Positions 8,826 to 17,069 of a stretch of 64,000 bases of DNA are shown here, in pieces; position 1 is the stretch's first letter; every line of letters begins with the position of its first letter. The notes below the pieces were generated by a model that searched no databases, was not told the DNA's origin, and saw only the letters and a program-made list of their open reading frames with translations. The stretch lies in NCBI RefSeq assembly GCF_020162115.1, contig NZ_CP083911.1, positions 2,604,001-2,668,000 on the forward strand, given 5' to 3'. The position numbers were made by a program, and so were the translations under genes. The stretch comes from Tepidimonas taiwanensis. Lineage in GTDB: Bacteria; Pseudomonadota; Gammaproteobacteria; Burkholderiales; Burkholderiaceae_C.

Positions 8826-9203
8826 ATGACCGCCACCGCCACCCTGAGCACGACGCCCGCCCTGACCGATGCCGAGCGCGAGCAGCTGCTCGCCGACATC
8901 CGCGAGGCCAACCTCACCTACCTGATGCTGGCGCAGCGGCTCATCCGCGCCGACAAGGCCGAGGCCACCTTCCGGCTGGGCCTGAGCGAAGCGTCGGTCG
9001 ATCTGCTCGCGGCGCTGTCGCCCGCGCAGCTCATCAAGCTGGCGAGCCAGAACACGCTGCTGTGCCGCTTCCAGGCCGACGACGAGATGGTGTTTGCGCT
9101 GCTCACCAGCCGCCACGCCCCGCAGCGCTCGGTGGGCGAGACCGCGCAGCGCCTGCACGCCAACATCCTGATGGCAAGCCGCCTGGCCGAAGCCGCGGCC
9201 TGA
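8826..9203 (+). CDS. flhD: Flagellar transcriptional activator subunit FlhD
   Basis: 125 aa. It has the FlhD core: ADIREANLTYLMLAQRLIR, then FRLGLSEASVDLLAALSPAQL and LASQNTLLCRF, including the conserved Cys (TLLCRF). FlhD joins FlhC as FlhD4C2, which activates class II flagellar promoters with sigma-70. The ATG at 8826 follows a strong purine-rich site. FlhC starts 191 nt later, a much larger gap than usual for this pair. motAB, common next to flhDC in Burkholderiales, is absent; paaX follows instead. Confidence 0.95.
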   Translation: MTATATLSTTPALTDAEREQLLADIREANLTYLMLAQRLIRADKAEATFRLGLSEASVDLLAALSPAQLIKLASQNTLLCRFQADDEMVFALLTSRHAPQRSVGETAQRLHANILMASRLAEAAA

Positions 9204-9212
9204 GTCCCCGCG

Positions 9213-9271
9213 CACATCACCGAAGCCCGAGGGGGTGTGGACGCAAGCCCCAGCCGATCCGGCGTGATGTG
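9213..9271 (+). other. Inverted repeat in the flhD-flhC gap
   Basis: CACATCAC (9213-9220) and GTGATGTG (9264-9271) are perfect 8-bp arms around 43 nt. The repeat starts 9 nt after the flhD stop. It could form the base of an intercistronic stem in the flhDC mRNA and tune FlhC relative to FlhD, or be an operator. No T-run follows, so it is not a simple terminator. Confidence 0.4.
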
Positions 9272-9394
9272 TCGCTGAGGTGGCCCGGTCAACCCCCCTC
9301 GTGTTCCACGCCCGCGGTTTGCCGCGCCCCGCCTCTGTGCCGGACATCCCAGCCAAAAGCGCTTTCACCGCTCCCCTTCGCCCCGGAGACCGCC

Positions 9395-9955
9395 ATGACC
9401 ACCGCCACTGCATCCAAAGCGCCCAAGCGCATCGTCCACGAGGCCCGCGACATCGAGCGCGCAATCGAACTCATCGGGCTGGGCGCGCGGCTGCAGGTGC
9501 TCGAGAGCGAAACCCATCTCTCCTACGAGAAGCTGCTGCGCCTGTACAAGGAGGTCACGGGCCGCTCGCCCAGCAAGGGGCAGCTGCCGTTTTCCACGGA
9601 CTACTTCCTGCAGTGGCAGCCCAACATCCACGCCTCGCTCTTCGAGAACATCCGCCAGTCGCTCGTCAAGACCGTGGCGCTGGACGACATCGACGCGATC
9701 ATGAAGGCGTATCGCCTCTACGCCGAGCAGATGCGCGTGTGCGGCATCGAGCCGCTGCTGAGCTTCACGCGCGCGTGGCGGCTGGCGCGCTTCATGGATG
9801 CGGGCATGCTCGTGCGCACGCGCTGCACGCACTGCGGTGGCCACTTCGTGGCCGACCCCTACATCAACGCGCGCCACTACGTCTGCGGCCTGTGCAAGCC
9901 GCCGGCGCGCGCGGGCAAGGGCAAGGCGGAAGGCGCGCTGCGCGCTGACGCGTGA
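9395..9955 (+). CDS. flhC: Flagellar transcriptional activator subunit FlhC
   Basis: 186 aa, normal length. The N-terminal region has ERAIELIGLGARLQVLESET and YKEVTGRSPSKGQLPFSTDY. The C-terminal zinc site is complete with Cys144, Cys147, Cys164 and Cys167 (RTRCTHCGG ... YVCGLC). FlhC provides much of the DNA contact in the FlhD4C2 complex. The ATG at 9395 follows CCGGAGACCGCC. No flagellar structural genes follow in the window. Confidence 0.95.
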   Translation: MTTATASKAPKRIVHEARDIERAIELIGLGARLQVLESETHLSYEKLLRLYKEVTGRSPSKGQLPFSTDYFLQWQPNIHASLFENIRQSLVKTVALDDIDAIMKAYRLYAEQMRVCGIEPLLSFTRAWRLARFMDAGMLVRTRCTHCGGHFVADPYINARHYVCGLCKPPARAGKGKAEGALRADA

Positions 9956-10055
9956 TGCCCCGCGGCGCTGCGGCGACCCGGCGCTGGATGCCGGCTTGTA
10001 CGGACGACCACCCCGGCCCCGCCGCCACGTTGCCCACTGGCGCTACCATCGCGCC

Positions 10056-11063
10056 ATGGTCACCGCCGATGCCACCGCCGCGCCCCGTTCCGCGGACGAC
10101 GCGCCCGATGCGCTGCAGGCGCGCATCGACGCGTTCGCGCGGCAGGACCGCGTGCACGCGGGGTCGCTGATCATCACCCTGTTTGGCGACGCGGTCCTGC
10201 CGCGCGGCGGACGGGTGTGGCTGGGCAGCGTGATCCAGTTGCTCGAGCCGCTGGGCGTCAACGAGCGGCTGGTGCGCACCGCGGTGTACCGGCTGGTGCA
10301 GGACGGGTGGCTGACCACCGAGGCGCGCGGCCGGCGCACCGACTACCTCCTCACCGCCGCCGGCCGCGCGCGCGCCGAGGAGGCGGCGCGCCAGATCTAT
10401 GCGCCGCGCGCACCGCGCTGGGACCTGCATTGGCGGTTGCTGCTGACCACCGGGGCGCTGGCGGCGCGGGAGCGCGAGCGCCTGCGCCGTTCGCTGTACT
10501 GGCAGGGCTACGGGGAGTTGCCGGGCGGGGTGTTCGTGCACCCGAGCGCTGATCTGGACGCGACGCTGGAGGCGCTACAGGCGGACGGGCTGGGCGAGCG
10601 GCGGCGCGACCTGCTGCCGCTGCGGGCACAGCGGTTGCCGTTGCGGGGCACCGCGCCGGACCGGGATCTCGTGCACCAGGCGTGGAACCTGGACGCGCTG
10701 GCGCAGGCGTACACCGCCTTCGTTGCCCGCTACGCGCCCATCGCCGCGCAGGTGCACACGCGCGGTGCGCCGGCCCCTGCGCCGGCGTTCCTCGCGCGGA
10801 CCCTGCTGATTCACGACTGGCGCCGCCTGCTGCTGCGCGATCCACAGTTGCCGCAGGAGCTGCTGCCGCGCGGCTGGCCCGGGGAGCAGGCGCGCGACGT
10901 CTGCCGGCGGCTTTACCGCGCGCTGCTCGAGCCCGCCGAGCGCCACCTGGACGAGCGCCTGTGCCTCGCGGACGGGCACGTGCCCGGGGCGGTCGGCTGG
11001 CTGTGGCAGCGTTTCGAGCCGCTCGACGACGAGTGCTCGCTCGGCACGCCGCACCTCGCCTGA
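10056..11063 (+). CDS. paaX: PaaX-family transcriptional repressor of phenylacetate catabolism
   Basis: 335 aa. PaaX-type regulators repress paa operons and release DNA on binding phenylacetyl-CoA. The N-terminal winged helix region is visible (SLIITLFGDAVLPRGGRVWL, then GVNERLVRTAVYRLVQDGWL), followed by the PaaX middle domain and the C-terminal segment FLARTLLIHDWRRLLLRDPQLP with the LPRGWPG motif typical of the family. The ATG at 10056 sits just ahead of the conserved N-terminus. The gene directly precedes paaI-K-ABCDE in the same direction, as expected for a local regulator. Confidence 0.92.
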   Translation: MVTADATAAPRSADDAPDALQARIDAFARQDRVHAGSLIITLFGDAVLPRGGRVWLGSVIQLLEPLGVNERLVRTAVYRLVQDGWLTTEARGRRTDYLLTAAGRARAEEAARQIYAPRAPRWDLHWRLLLTTGALAARERERLRRSLYWQGYGELPGGVFVHPSADLDATLEALQADGLGERRRDLLPLRAQRLPLRGTAPDRDLVHQAWNLDALAQAYTAFVARYAPIAAQVHTRGAPAPAPAFLARTLLIHDWRRLLLRDPQLPQELLPRGWPGEQARDVCRRLYRALLEPAERHLDERLCLADGHVPGAVGWLWQRFEPLDDECSLGTPHLA

Positions 11064-11186
11064 CCCAGCGGGGCGGCATCGCCCCTCCTTTCCCCCAACT
11101 GGTGCCTCCCTGACCCGCCGTTAGTCGGGTCGGCGGGCTGTGCCTTGGCGCTTCGGGTAAACCCCAATGCACGCCGCGGCGGTTTG

Positions 11187-11230
11187 CGTGATACTGAAAC
11201 GCACTAGTAACGCAGTATTTTTGTATCACG
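11187..11230 (+). promoter_or_regulatory. Inverted repeat at the paaI start: candidate PaaX operator
   Basis: Perfect 8-bp arms CGTGATAC (11187-11194) and GTATCACG (11223-11230) enclose 28 bp, and a nested ATACTG/CAGTAT pair (11191-11196, 11213-11218) shares the centre. The right arm ends on the base before the paaI ATG. From memory, E. coli PaaX boxes contain TGATTC-type half-sites, and the TGATAC half-sites here are close. The position would block transcription of the whole paa operon. The stretch is AT-richer than its surroundings, as a promoter would be. Confidence 0.6.
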
Positions 11231-11731
11231 ATGAACCACGACGCCGCTCCCGCCCCGACCGATCCTCAGGCGCTGGCCGAGGCGGTCGCCGCCGCGATGT
11301 GGGCGCGCGACCACGCGACGCAGGCGCTGGGCATGCGGCTGGAGGCAATCGCGCCCGGGCGGGCCGTGCTGTCGATGCCGGTGCGGCGCGACATGGTCAA
11401 CGGCCACGCGATCTGCCACGGCGGGCTGATCTTCACGCTGGCCGACAGCGCGTTCGCGTACGCCTGTAACAGCTACAACCACAACACGGTGGCGTCGGCG
11501 TGTCACATCGACTTTCTGGCCCCGGCGCGGGAGGGCGACGTGCTGGAGGCCGAGGCCGTCGAGCGCTCGCTGGCCGGCCGCACCGGCGTGTACGACATCA
11601 CGGTGCGGGTGCGCGGCGGGCGCACCGTCGCGTTGTTTCGCGGCAAGAGCTATCGGCTGGGCGGCGAGGTGATCGCCGGTTTGGCGCATGCCGCCGAGGC
11701 TGCCCAGGCGGCGGACCGACCGCGCCCCTGA
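11231..11731 (+). CDS. paaI: Phenylacetyl-CoA thioesterase PaaI
   Basis: 166 aa hotdog-fold protein. It has the PaaI core MVNGHAICHGGLIFTLADSA, in which the HGG..F.LAD segment holds the catalytic Asp helix, then FLAPAREGDVLEAEAVE and GRTGVYDITV. It hydrolyses stalled phenylacetyl-CoA-type esters to protect the CoA pool. The N-terminus (MWARDHATQALGM) fits the family, so the ATG at 11231 is kept although no ribosome-binding site is visible; the presumed operator touches the start codon, so the transcript may be nearly leaderless. First gene of the operon. Confidence 0.93.
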   Translation: MNHDAAPAPTDPQALAEAVAAAMWARDHATQALGMRLEAIAPGRAVLSMPVRRDMVNGHAICHGGLIFTLADSAFAYACNSYNHNTVASACHIDFLAPAREGDVLEAEAVERSLAGRTGVYDITVRVRGGRTVALFRGKSYRLGGEVIAGLAHAAEAAQAADRPRP

Positions 11732-11768
11732 CGCCGCTTCATACCCACAGAGCCCCGAGGAGACCCCG

Positions 11769-13094
11769 ATGCCCGTCAAAGCCCCTCGCCCCGGCGACCT
11801 GGAGCCGATCGAGACCGCCAGCCGTGACGAAATCGCGGCGCTGCAGCTCGAGCGCCTGCGCTGGACGCTGCGCCACGCCTACGACAACGTCCCGCACTAC
11901 CGCGCCAAGTTCGACGCCGCGGGCGTGCACCCGGACGACCTCAAGACGCTGGCCGATCTGGCGAAATTCCCCTTCACGACCAAGGCGGACCTGCGCGACA
12001 ACTATCCCTTCGGGCTGTTCGCCGTGCCGCGCGAGCGCGTGGTGCGCGTGCACGCCTCGTCGGGCACGACGGGCAAGCCCACCGTGGTCGGCTACACGCA
12101 GCGCGACATCGACACGTGGGCGAACCTGGTAGCGCGTTCGATCCGCGCCGCCGGCGGGCGCCCGGGTGACATCGTCCACGTGGCCTACGGCTACGGGCTG
12201 TTCACCGGCGGCTTGGGCGCGCACTACGGGGCGGAGCGCCTTGGCTGCACGGTGATCCCGATGTCGGGTGGCCAGACCGAACGACAGGTGCAGCTGATCC
12301 AGGACTTCAAGCCCGACATCATCATGGTCACGCCGTCGTACGCGCTGGTGCTCGCCGAAGCGTTCGAGCAGCAGGGCATCGGGCCCGACCAGATTTCGCT
12401 CAAGGTCGGCATCTTCGGTGCCGAACCGTGGGGCGAAGGCATGCGCGCCGAGATCGAGCGCAAGCTGGGGATCGACGCGATCGACATCTACGGGCTGTCG
12501 GAGGTCATGGGGCCCGGTGTGGCCAACGAGTGCATCGAAACCAAGGACGGGCCGGTGATCTGGGAGGACCACTTCTACCCCGAGATCATCGACCCGGACA
12601 CCGGCGAGGTGCTGCCCGACGGCGAAGAGGGCGAGCTCGTCTTCACGTCGCTGACCAAGGAAGCGATGCCGGTGATCCGTTACCGCACCCGCGACCGCAC
12701 GCGGCTGCTGCCGCCCACCGCCCGGTCGTTTCGCCGCATGGGCAAGATCGCCGGCCGCACGGACGACATGATCATCCTGCGCGGGGTCAATGTCTTCCCG
12801 ACCCAGGTGGAGGAGCAAATCCTGCGCGACCCGAAGCTGTCGGGCAACTACCTGCTGGTGCTGACGCGCGACGGCCACCTGGACCAGCTCGAGGTGCGCT
12901 GCGAGCTGCAGCGGTCGCTCTCGGGCCGCCTGACCGACGCCGAGCGCGCCACCATCGCGCACGAGCTGCAACACCGCATCAAGACCTTCATCGGCGTGAG
13001 CACGCGCGTCACGGTGCTCGACGCCGATGCGCTGCCGCGCACACAGACCGGCAAGGCCAAGCGCGTGCAGGACGAACGCCCGCGCACCGTTTGA
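11769..13094 (+). CDS. paaK: Phenylacetate-CoA ligase PaaK
   Basis: 441 aa, standard length. It activates phenylacetate to phenylacetyl-CoA with ATP, the first committed step. The AMP-binding P-loop SSGTTGKPTVVGYT is at about residues 98-111, followed by YGLSEVMGPGVANEC and RTRDRTRLL, and by the C-terminal DDMIILRGVNVFPTQVE and the lysine motif TQTGKAKRV. The ATG at 11769 follows GAGGAGACCCC. It lies 37 nt after paaI and 24 nt before paaA. Confidence 0.97.
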   Translation: MPVKAPRPGDLEPIETASRDEIAALQLERLRWTLRHAYDNVPHYRAKFDAAGVHPDDLKTLADLAKFPFTTKADLRDNYPFGLFAVPRERVVRVHASSGTTGKPTVVGYTQRDIDTWANLVARSIRAAGGRPGDIVHVAYGYGLFTGGLGAHYGAERLGCTVIPMSGGQTERQVQLIQDFKPDIIMVTPSYALVLAEAFEQQGIGPDQISLKVGIFGAEPWGEGMRAEIERKLGIDAIDIYGLSEVMGPGVANECIETKDGPVIWEDHFYPEIIDPDTGEVLPDGEEGELVFTSLTKEAMPVIRYRTRDRTRLLPPTARSFRRMGKIAGRTDDMIILRGVNVFPTQVEEQILRDPKLSGNYLLVLTRDGHLDQLEVRCELQRSLSGRLTDAERATIAHELQHRIKTFIGVSTRVTVLDADALPRTQTGKAKRVQDERPRTV

Positions 13095-13118
13095 CGCCCC
13101 GTCCTCCAGGAGACCGCC

Positions 13119-14126
13119 ATGTACACCCAAGCCCTGAGCATTCCCGACCCCGGCGCCAAGGTGCAGCCGATCCAGCCGGACGAGCCGGCCGACAAGTTCG
13201 AAGCCTTTCAGGCGCGCATCGACGCCGATGGCCGCATCGAGCCGCAGGACTGGATGCCCGAGGCCTACCGCAAGACGCTGATCCGCCAGATCAGCCAGCA
13301 CGCGCACAGCGAGGTGGTGGGCATGCTGCCGGAAGGCAACTGGGTCACGCGCGCGCCCAGCCTCAAGCGCAAGGCGATCCTGCTGGCCAAGATCCAAGAC
13401 GAAGGGGGCCACGGGCTGTACCTGTACTCGGCGGCCGAGACCCTGGGCGTCACCCGCGCGGAGCTGATCGAACAGTTGCTCACCGGGCGGGCCAAGTACA
13501 GCTCGATCTTCAATTACCCGACGCTCAACTGGGCGGACGTGGGCGTGATCGGCTGGCTGGTCGACGGCGCCGCGATCATGAACCAGATTCCGCTGTGCCG
13601 CTGCAGCTACGGGCCGTACGCGCGCGCGATGATCCGCATCTGCAAGGAGGAGAGCTTCCACCAGCGCCAGGGTTACGAGCTGCTGCTGACGATGATGCGC
13701 GGCACGCAGGCGCAGCGCGACATGGTGCAGGACGCCGTCAACCGCTGGTGGTGGAAGTGCCTGGCGATGTTCGGCCCGCCCGACAGCGCCAGCGTGCACA
13801 GCGAGCAGAGCATGCGCTGGGGCATCAAGCGCATCAGCAACGACGAGCTGCGGCAAAAGTTCGTCGACGCCACCGTGCCGCAGGCCGAGGTGCTGGGCGT
13901 CACGCTGCCCGACCCCAAGCTGAAGTGGAACCCCGAGCGCGGCCACTACGACTTCGGCGAGATCGATTGGGACGAGTTCTGGCAGACCGTCAACGGCAAC
14001 GGCCCGTGCAACAAGGAGCGCCTGGGCACCCGCATCAAGGCGCACCGCGACGGCGCCTGGGTGCGCGAGGCGGCCCTGGCCCACGCGGCCAAGCGCCGCG
14101 CGCGCGCGCACAAGGCCGCCGCCTGA
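13119..14126 (+). CDS. paaA: Phenylacetyl-CoA 1,2-epoxidase catalytic subunit PaaA
   Basis: 335 aa di-iron ferritin-like oxygenase subunit. The iron-binding helices are recognisable by ExxH motifs: QDEGGHGLYLY (about residues 89-99) and CKEESFHQRQGYELLLTMM (about 177-195). With PaaB, C, D and E it epoxidises the ring of phenylacetyl-CoA. The ATG at 13119 follows CCAGGAGACCGCC. paaB starts 46 nt later. Confidence 0.97.
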   Translation: MYTQALSIPDPGAKVQPIQPDEPADKFEAFQARIDADGRIEPQDWMPEAYRKTLIRQISQHAHSEVVGMLPEGNWVTRAPSLKRKAILLAKIQDEGGHGLYLYSAAETLGVTRAELIEQLLTGRAKYSSIFNYPTLNWADVGVIGWLVDGAAIMNQIPLCRCSYGPYARAMIRICKEESFHQRQGYELLLTMMRGTQAQRDMVQDAVNRWWWKCLAMFGPPDSASVHSEQSMRWGIKRISNDELRQKFVDATVPQAEVLGVTLPDPKLKWNPERGHYDFGEIDWDEFWQTVNGNGPCNKERLGTRIKAHRDGAWVREAALAHAAKRRARAHKAAA

Positions 14127-14172
14127 ACGCCCCCGCCCCCAGACCGTGGACCGAACGAGGAGAGAAGCCCCC

Positions 14173-14508
14173 ATGGAGACCCAACCCACCGCGGGCGCGG
14201 ATGCGCCCGCCAAGACCCCCCCGGCGCTGAAGGACTGGCCGCTGTGGGAAGTGTTCGTGCGCAGCAAGCAGGGCCTGGAGCACAAGCACTGCGGCAGCCT
14301 GCACGCGGCCGACGCCGAGCATGCGCTGCAGATGGCGCGCGACATCTACACCCGCCGTCAGGAAGGCGTGAGCATCTGGGTCGTGCCGTCGGCGGCGATC
14401 GTGGCCAGCCGCCCCAGCGACAAGGGCGAGTTTTTCGACCCGTCGGCGGACAAGATCTATCGCCACCCGACCTTCTATGACATCCCGGACGAAGTGGGGC
14501 ACATGTGA
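14173..14508 (+). CDS. paaB: Phenylacetyl-CoA epoxidase subunit PaaB
   Basis: 111 aa. It has the PaaB core WPLWEVFVRSKQGLEHKHCG followed by DAEHALQMARDIYTRRQEGV and SIWVVPSAAI. This small subunit bridges PaaAC units. The ATG at 14173 follows GAGGAGAGAAG. Its TGA overlaps the paaC ATG (ATGA-type overlap at 14506-14510), indicating translational coupling. Confidence 0.95.
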   Translation: METQPTAGADAPAKTPPALKDWPLWEVFVRSKQGLEHKHCGSLHAADAEHALQMARDIYTRRQEGVSIWVVPSAAIVASRPSDKGEFFDPSADKIYRHPTFYDIPDEVGHM

Positions 14509-15308
14509 TGGACGCCGTGGCCACCGAGACCGTGCTGGTCGACTACCTGCTGCACCTGGGTGACAACGCCCTCGTCCTGGCGCAGCGCAACAGCCAGTGG
14601 TGCGGGGTTGGTCCCGTGCTGGAGGAGGATCTGGCGCTGACCAACCAGACGCTGGACCTGGTGGGCCAGGCGCGGCTGCTGTACCAGGAGGTCGCGCGGC
14701 TGCAGGGCGGCGACGTCACGGAAGACACGCTGGCGTACTTCCGCGACGCGCCGGACTTTCGCAACTACGTGTTGCTCGAGCTGCCGGCGAGCCTGCCGCG
14801 CGTGGGCTACGCCCAGGGCGACATGGACTGGGGCGTGACGCTGGCGCGCAACTTCCTCTACAGCGCGCTGATGGTGCCGCTGTGGGACGCGCTGCAGGCG
14901 TCGCGCCACGAACCGCTGGCCGCGATCGCCGCCAAGTCGCTGAAGGAGGCGCGCTACCACCTGCGCCACGCCAGCGACTGGGTGGTGCGCCTGGGCGACG
15001 GCACCGACGAGTCGCACGCGCGCATGCAGGCGGCGTTCGACCACCTGATGCCCTACACGCAGGAGTTCTGGACGCCCAGCGACTTCGAGACCGCGGCAGT
15101 GGCCGCCGGCATCGGTGTCGACGTGGCGGGCCTGCGCCCCGTCTGGCGCGCCACGGTCGAGGCGACGCTGCAGGAAGCGACGCTGCGCGTCAGCAGCGAC
15201 CAGGGCTATGTCCCGCAGGGCAAGCACGGCCTGCACTCCGAGCACCTCGGCTACCTGCTCGCCGAGATGCAGTGCGTGGCGCGCGCCCACCCGGGCGCGG
15301 TCTGGTGA
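14508..15308 (+). CDS. paaC: Phenylacetyl-CoA epoxidase structural subunit PaaC
   Basis: 266 aa ferritin-like subunit lacking a full iron site, as in the family. Recognisable segments: YLLHLGDNALVLAQRNSQWC, EDLALTNQTLDLVGQARLLY, QGDMDWGVTLARNFLYSALM and KSLKEARYHLRHASDWVVRL. It forms the PaaAC core. The ATG at 14508 overlaps the paaB stop; a GTG one codon earlier is in frame but less likely. Confidence 0.96.
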   Translation: MDAVATETVLVDYLLHLGDNALVLAQRNSQWCGVGPVLEEDLALTNQTLDLVGQARLLYQEVARLQGGDVTEDTLAYFRDAPDFRNYVLLELPASLPRVGYAQGDMDWGVTLARNFLYSALMVPLWDALQASRHEPLAAIAAKSLKEARYHLRHASDWVVRLGDGTDESHARMQAAFDHLMPYTQEFWTPSDFETAAVAAGIGVDVAGLRPVWRATVEATLQEATLRVSSDQGYVPQGKHGLHSEHLGYLLAEMQCVARAHPGAVW

Positions 15309-15315
15309 GGCGGCG

Positions 15316-15870
15316 ATGACGACGGACGCCCTGCATCGGCGGAGTGCGGTCGGCGACGCGGAGCTGGCGCGCGTGCGCGCCGCGCTCGATGCGCTGACCG
15401 ACCCGGAGATCCCGGTCGTGACGCTGGCCGAGATGGGCATCCTGCGCGCGGTGCGCGTCGCGGCGGACGACCCGACGCTGGTCGAGGTCGTCATCACCCC
15501 CACCTACAGCGGCTGTCCGGCGATGGCGCAGATCGCCGACGACGTGCAAGCGACGCTGGCGCGGCTCGGCGTGGCCGCTCGCGTGACCACGCAGCTGGCG
15601 CCCGCGTGGACGACCGACTGGATGAGCGACGCCGCGCGCGAGAAGCTGCGCGCCTACGGCATCGCGCCGCCCGGGCGCTGCCACGACGACGGCCCCGCGC
15701 CGGGCGAGCGCGTGCTGCGCTTCGTGCAGCGCGCGCCGCAACCAGTGGCCTGCCCGCACTGTGGTTCCACCCACACCCGGGAGGTGTCGCACTTTGGCTC
15801 CACCGCGTGCAAGGCGCTGTACCAGTGCCTGGACTGCCGCGAGCCGTTCGACCACTTCAAGCCCCATTGA
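15316..15870 (+). CDS. paaD: PaaD, iron-sulfur assembly factor for the epoxidase
   Basis: 184 aa. The N-terminal MIP18/DUF59-type domain has LTDPEIPVVTLAEMGILRAV and TYSGCPAMAQIADDV with its conserved Cys. The C-terminal zinc ribbon carries CPHCGS ... CLDCREPFDHFKPH (four Cys). PaaD is thought to help mature the reductase/epoxidase metal centres. The ATG at 15316 is 7 nt after the paaC stop. Confidence 0.95.
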   Translation: MTTDALHRRSAVGDAELARVRAALDALTDPEIPVVTLAEMGILRAVRVAADDPTLVEVVITPTYSGCPAMAQIADDVQATLARLGVAARVTTQLAPAWTTDWMSDAAREKLRAYGIAPPGRCHDDGPAPGERVLRFVQRAPQPVACPHCGSTHTREVSHFGSTACKALYQCLDCREPFDHFKPH

Positions 15871-15916
15871 CCCCCCCCAACCAGCCCCCAACCCCGAACC
15901 CCCACCCGAGGGTGCC

Positions 15917-17014
15917 ATGAGCGTTCCGCACTTTCATCCCCTGACCGTCAAACGCGTCAGCCCCGAAGCCGCCGGGTCGGTGGCCGTCACCTTCGACATT
16001 CCGCCCGCGCTGCGCGAGACGTTTCGCTTCGAGCCGGGGCAGTACCTGACGCTGCGCACCCGCCTCGACGGGCAGGAGCTGCGCCGCAACTACTCGATCT
16101 GCTGCCCGCGTTCCCGGCTGGCCGAGCGCGGCGAGCTGGAGATCGGGATTCGCCCGGTGCCGGGCGGGCGCTTCTCCAACTGGGCGGCGCAGGCGCTGCG
16201 CCCCGGGGACGTCCTCGACGTGATGCCGCCCGAGGGGCGCTTCACCGTGCAGCGCCCGCGCGCGCTGCACCGCGTGGGCTTTGCGGCCGGCTCGGGCATC
16301 ACGCCGATCCTGTCGATCGCCGCGAGCACGCTGGAGGAGCAGCCCCACGCCAAGTTCACGCTCGTGTACGGCAACCGGCGCACGGCCACCATCATGTTCA
16401 ACGAGGCGCTGCAGGACCTCAAGGACCGCTACCCGGACCGCTTCACGATGATCCACGTCCTGTCGCGGCAGGCGCAGGAGGTCGACCTCCTGCAGGGCCG
16501 GCTGGACGAGGCCAAGGTGCGCGCGATCATGGACGCGCTGCTGCCGCCGGCCAGCATGGACGAAGTGTTCATCTGCGGGCCGGAAGCGATGATCCAGGCC
16601 ACCGAGCGCGCGCTGCTCGCCGCCGGTGTGCCGCCGCAGCGCATCCGCACCGAGCGCTTCACGACCGGCGCGGCGCAGGCCGCGCGTGTGCAGGCCGCGG
16701 TGGACGCCGCCGGGGAACGCCGCGTGGCCGGGGCGGCGGCGCACGCCATCGTCGTGCTCGACGGCAAGCAGCACGACGTGCCGATCGGCGCGGGCGAGGC
16801 GGTGCTGGACGCGGCGCTGGAGGCTGGGCTGGACCTGCCCTACTCCTGCAAAGGGGGGGTGTGCAGCACGTGCCGCGCCAAAGTGCTGGAAGGACGCGTT
16901 ACGATGGAGAAAAATTTCGGCCTGACCGACGACGAGGTGGCCCGCGGCTTCGTGCTCACCTGCCAGGCGCACGCGGTGACGCCCCGTCTGGTGCTGAGCT
17001 TCGATGAGCGTTGA
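15917..17014 (+). CDS. paaE: Phenylacetyl-CoA epoxidase reductase PaaE
   Basis: 365 aa, three domains: FAD-binding beta barrel (FEPGQYLTLRTRLDGQELRR with RNYSICC), an NAD(P)H-binding domain (GFAAGSGITPILSIA ... FICGPEAMI), and a C-terminal plant-type [2Fe-2S] ferredoxin domain with cluster Cys in PYSCKGGVCSTCRAKVLEG plus a fourth in LTCQAHAV. It passes electrons from NADPH to the PaaAC di-iron site. The ATG at 15917 follows CGAGGGTGCC. Confidence 0.97.
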   Translation: MSVPHFHPLTVKRVSPEAAGSVAVTFDIPPALRETFRFEPGQYLTLRTRLDGQELRRNYSICCPRSRLAERGELEIGIRPVPGGRFSNWAAQALRPGDVLDVMPPEGRFTVQRPRALHRVGFAAGSGITPILSIAASTLEEQPHAKFTLVYGNRRTATIMFNEALQDLKDRYPDRFTMIHVLSRQAQEVDLLQGRLDEAKVRAIMDALLPPASMDEVFICGPEAMIQATERALLAAGVPPQRIRTERFTTGAAQAARVQAAVDAAGERRVAGAAAHAIVVLDGKQHDVPIGAGEAVLDAALEAGLDLPYSCKGGVCSTCRAKVLEGRVTMEKNFGLTDDEVARGFVLTCQAHAVTPRLVLSFDER

Positions 17015-17023
17015 GTTTTTCCG

Positions 17024-17043
17024 ACCGGCTCGCCGGCTTTTTT
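17024..17043 (+). terminator. Weak intercistronic terminator after paaE
   Basis: A short GC stem (CCGG-CTCG-CCGG) is followed by six Ts at 17038-17043, between the paaE stop and the ABC binding-protein gene. The stem is only 4-5 bp, so it probably lowers rather than stops readthrough, separating the epoxidase genes from the transporter genes. Confidence 0.45.
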
Positions 17044-17069
17044 CCCGACCCCTTCAGAGGAGACACCCG

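Noticed and set aside
11739..14345. 868-aa minus-strand ORF opposite paaK, paaA and paaB
   Set aside because: Composition is His/Arg/Leu/Gln shadow of coding DNA, and the paa genes on the other strand are certain.
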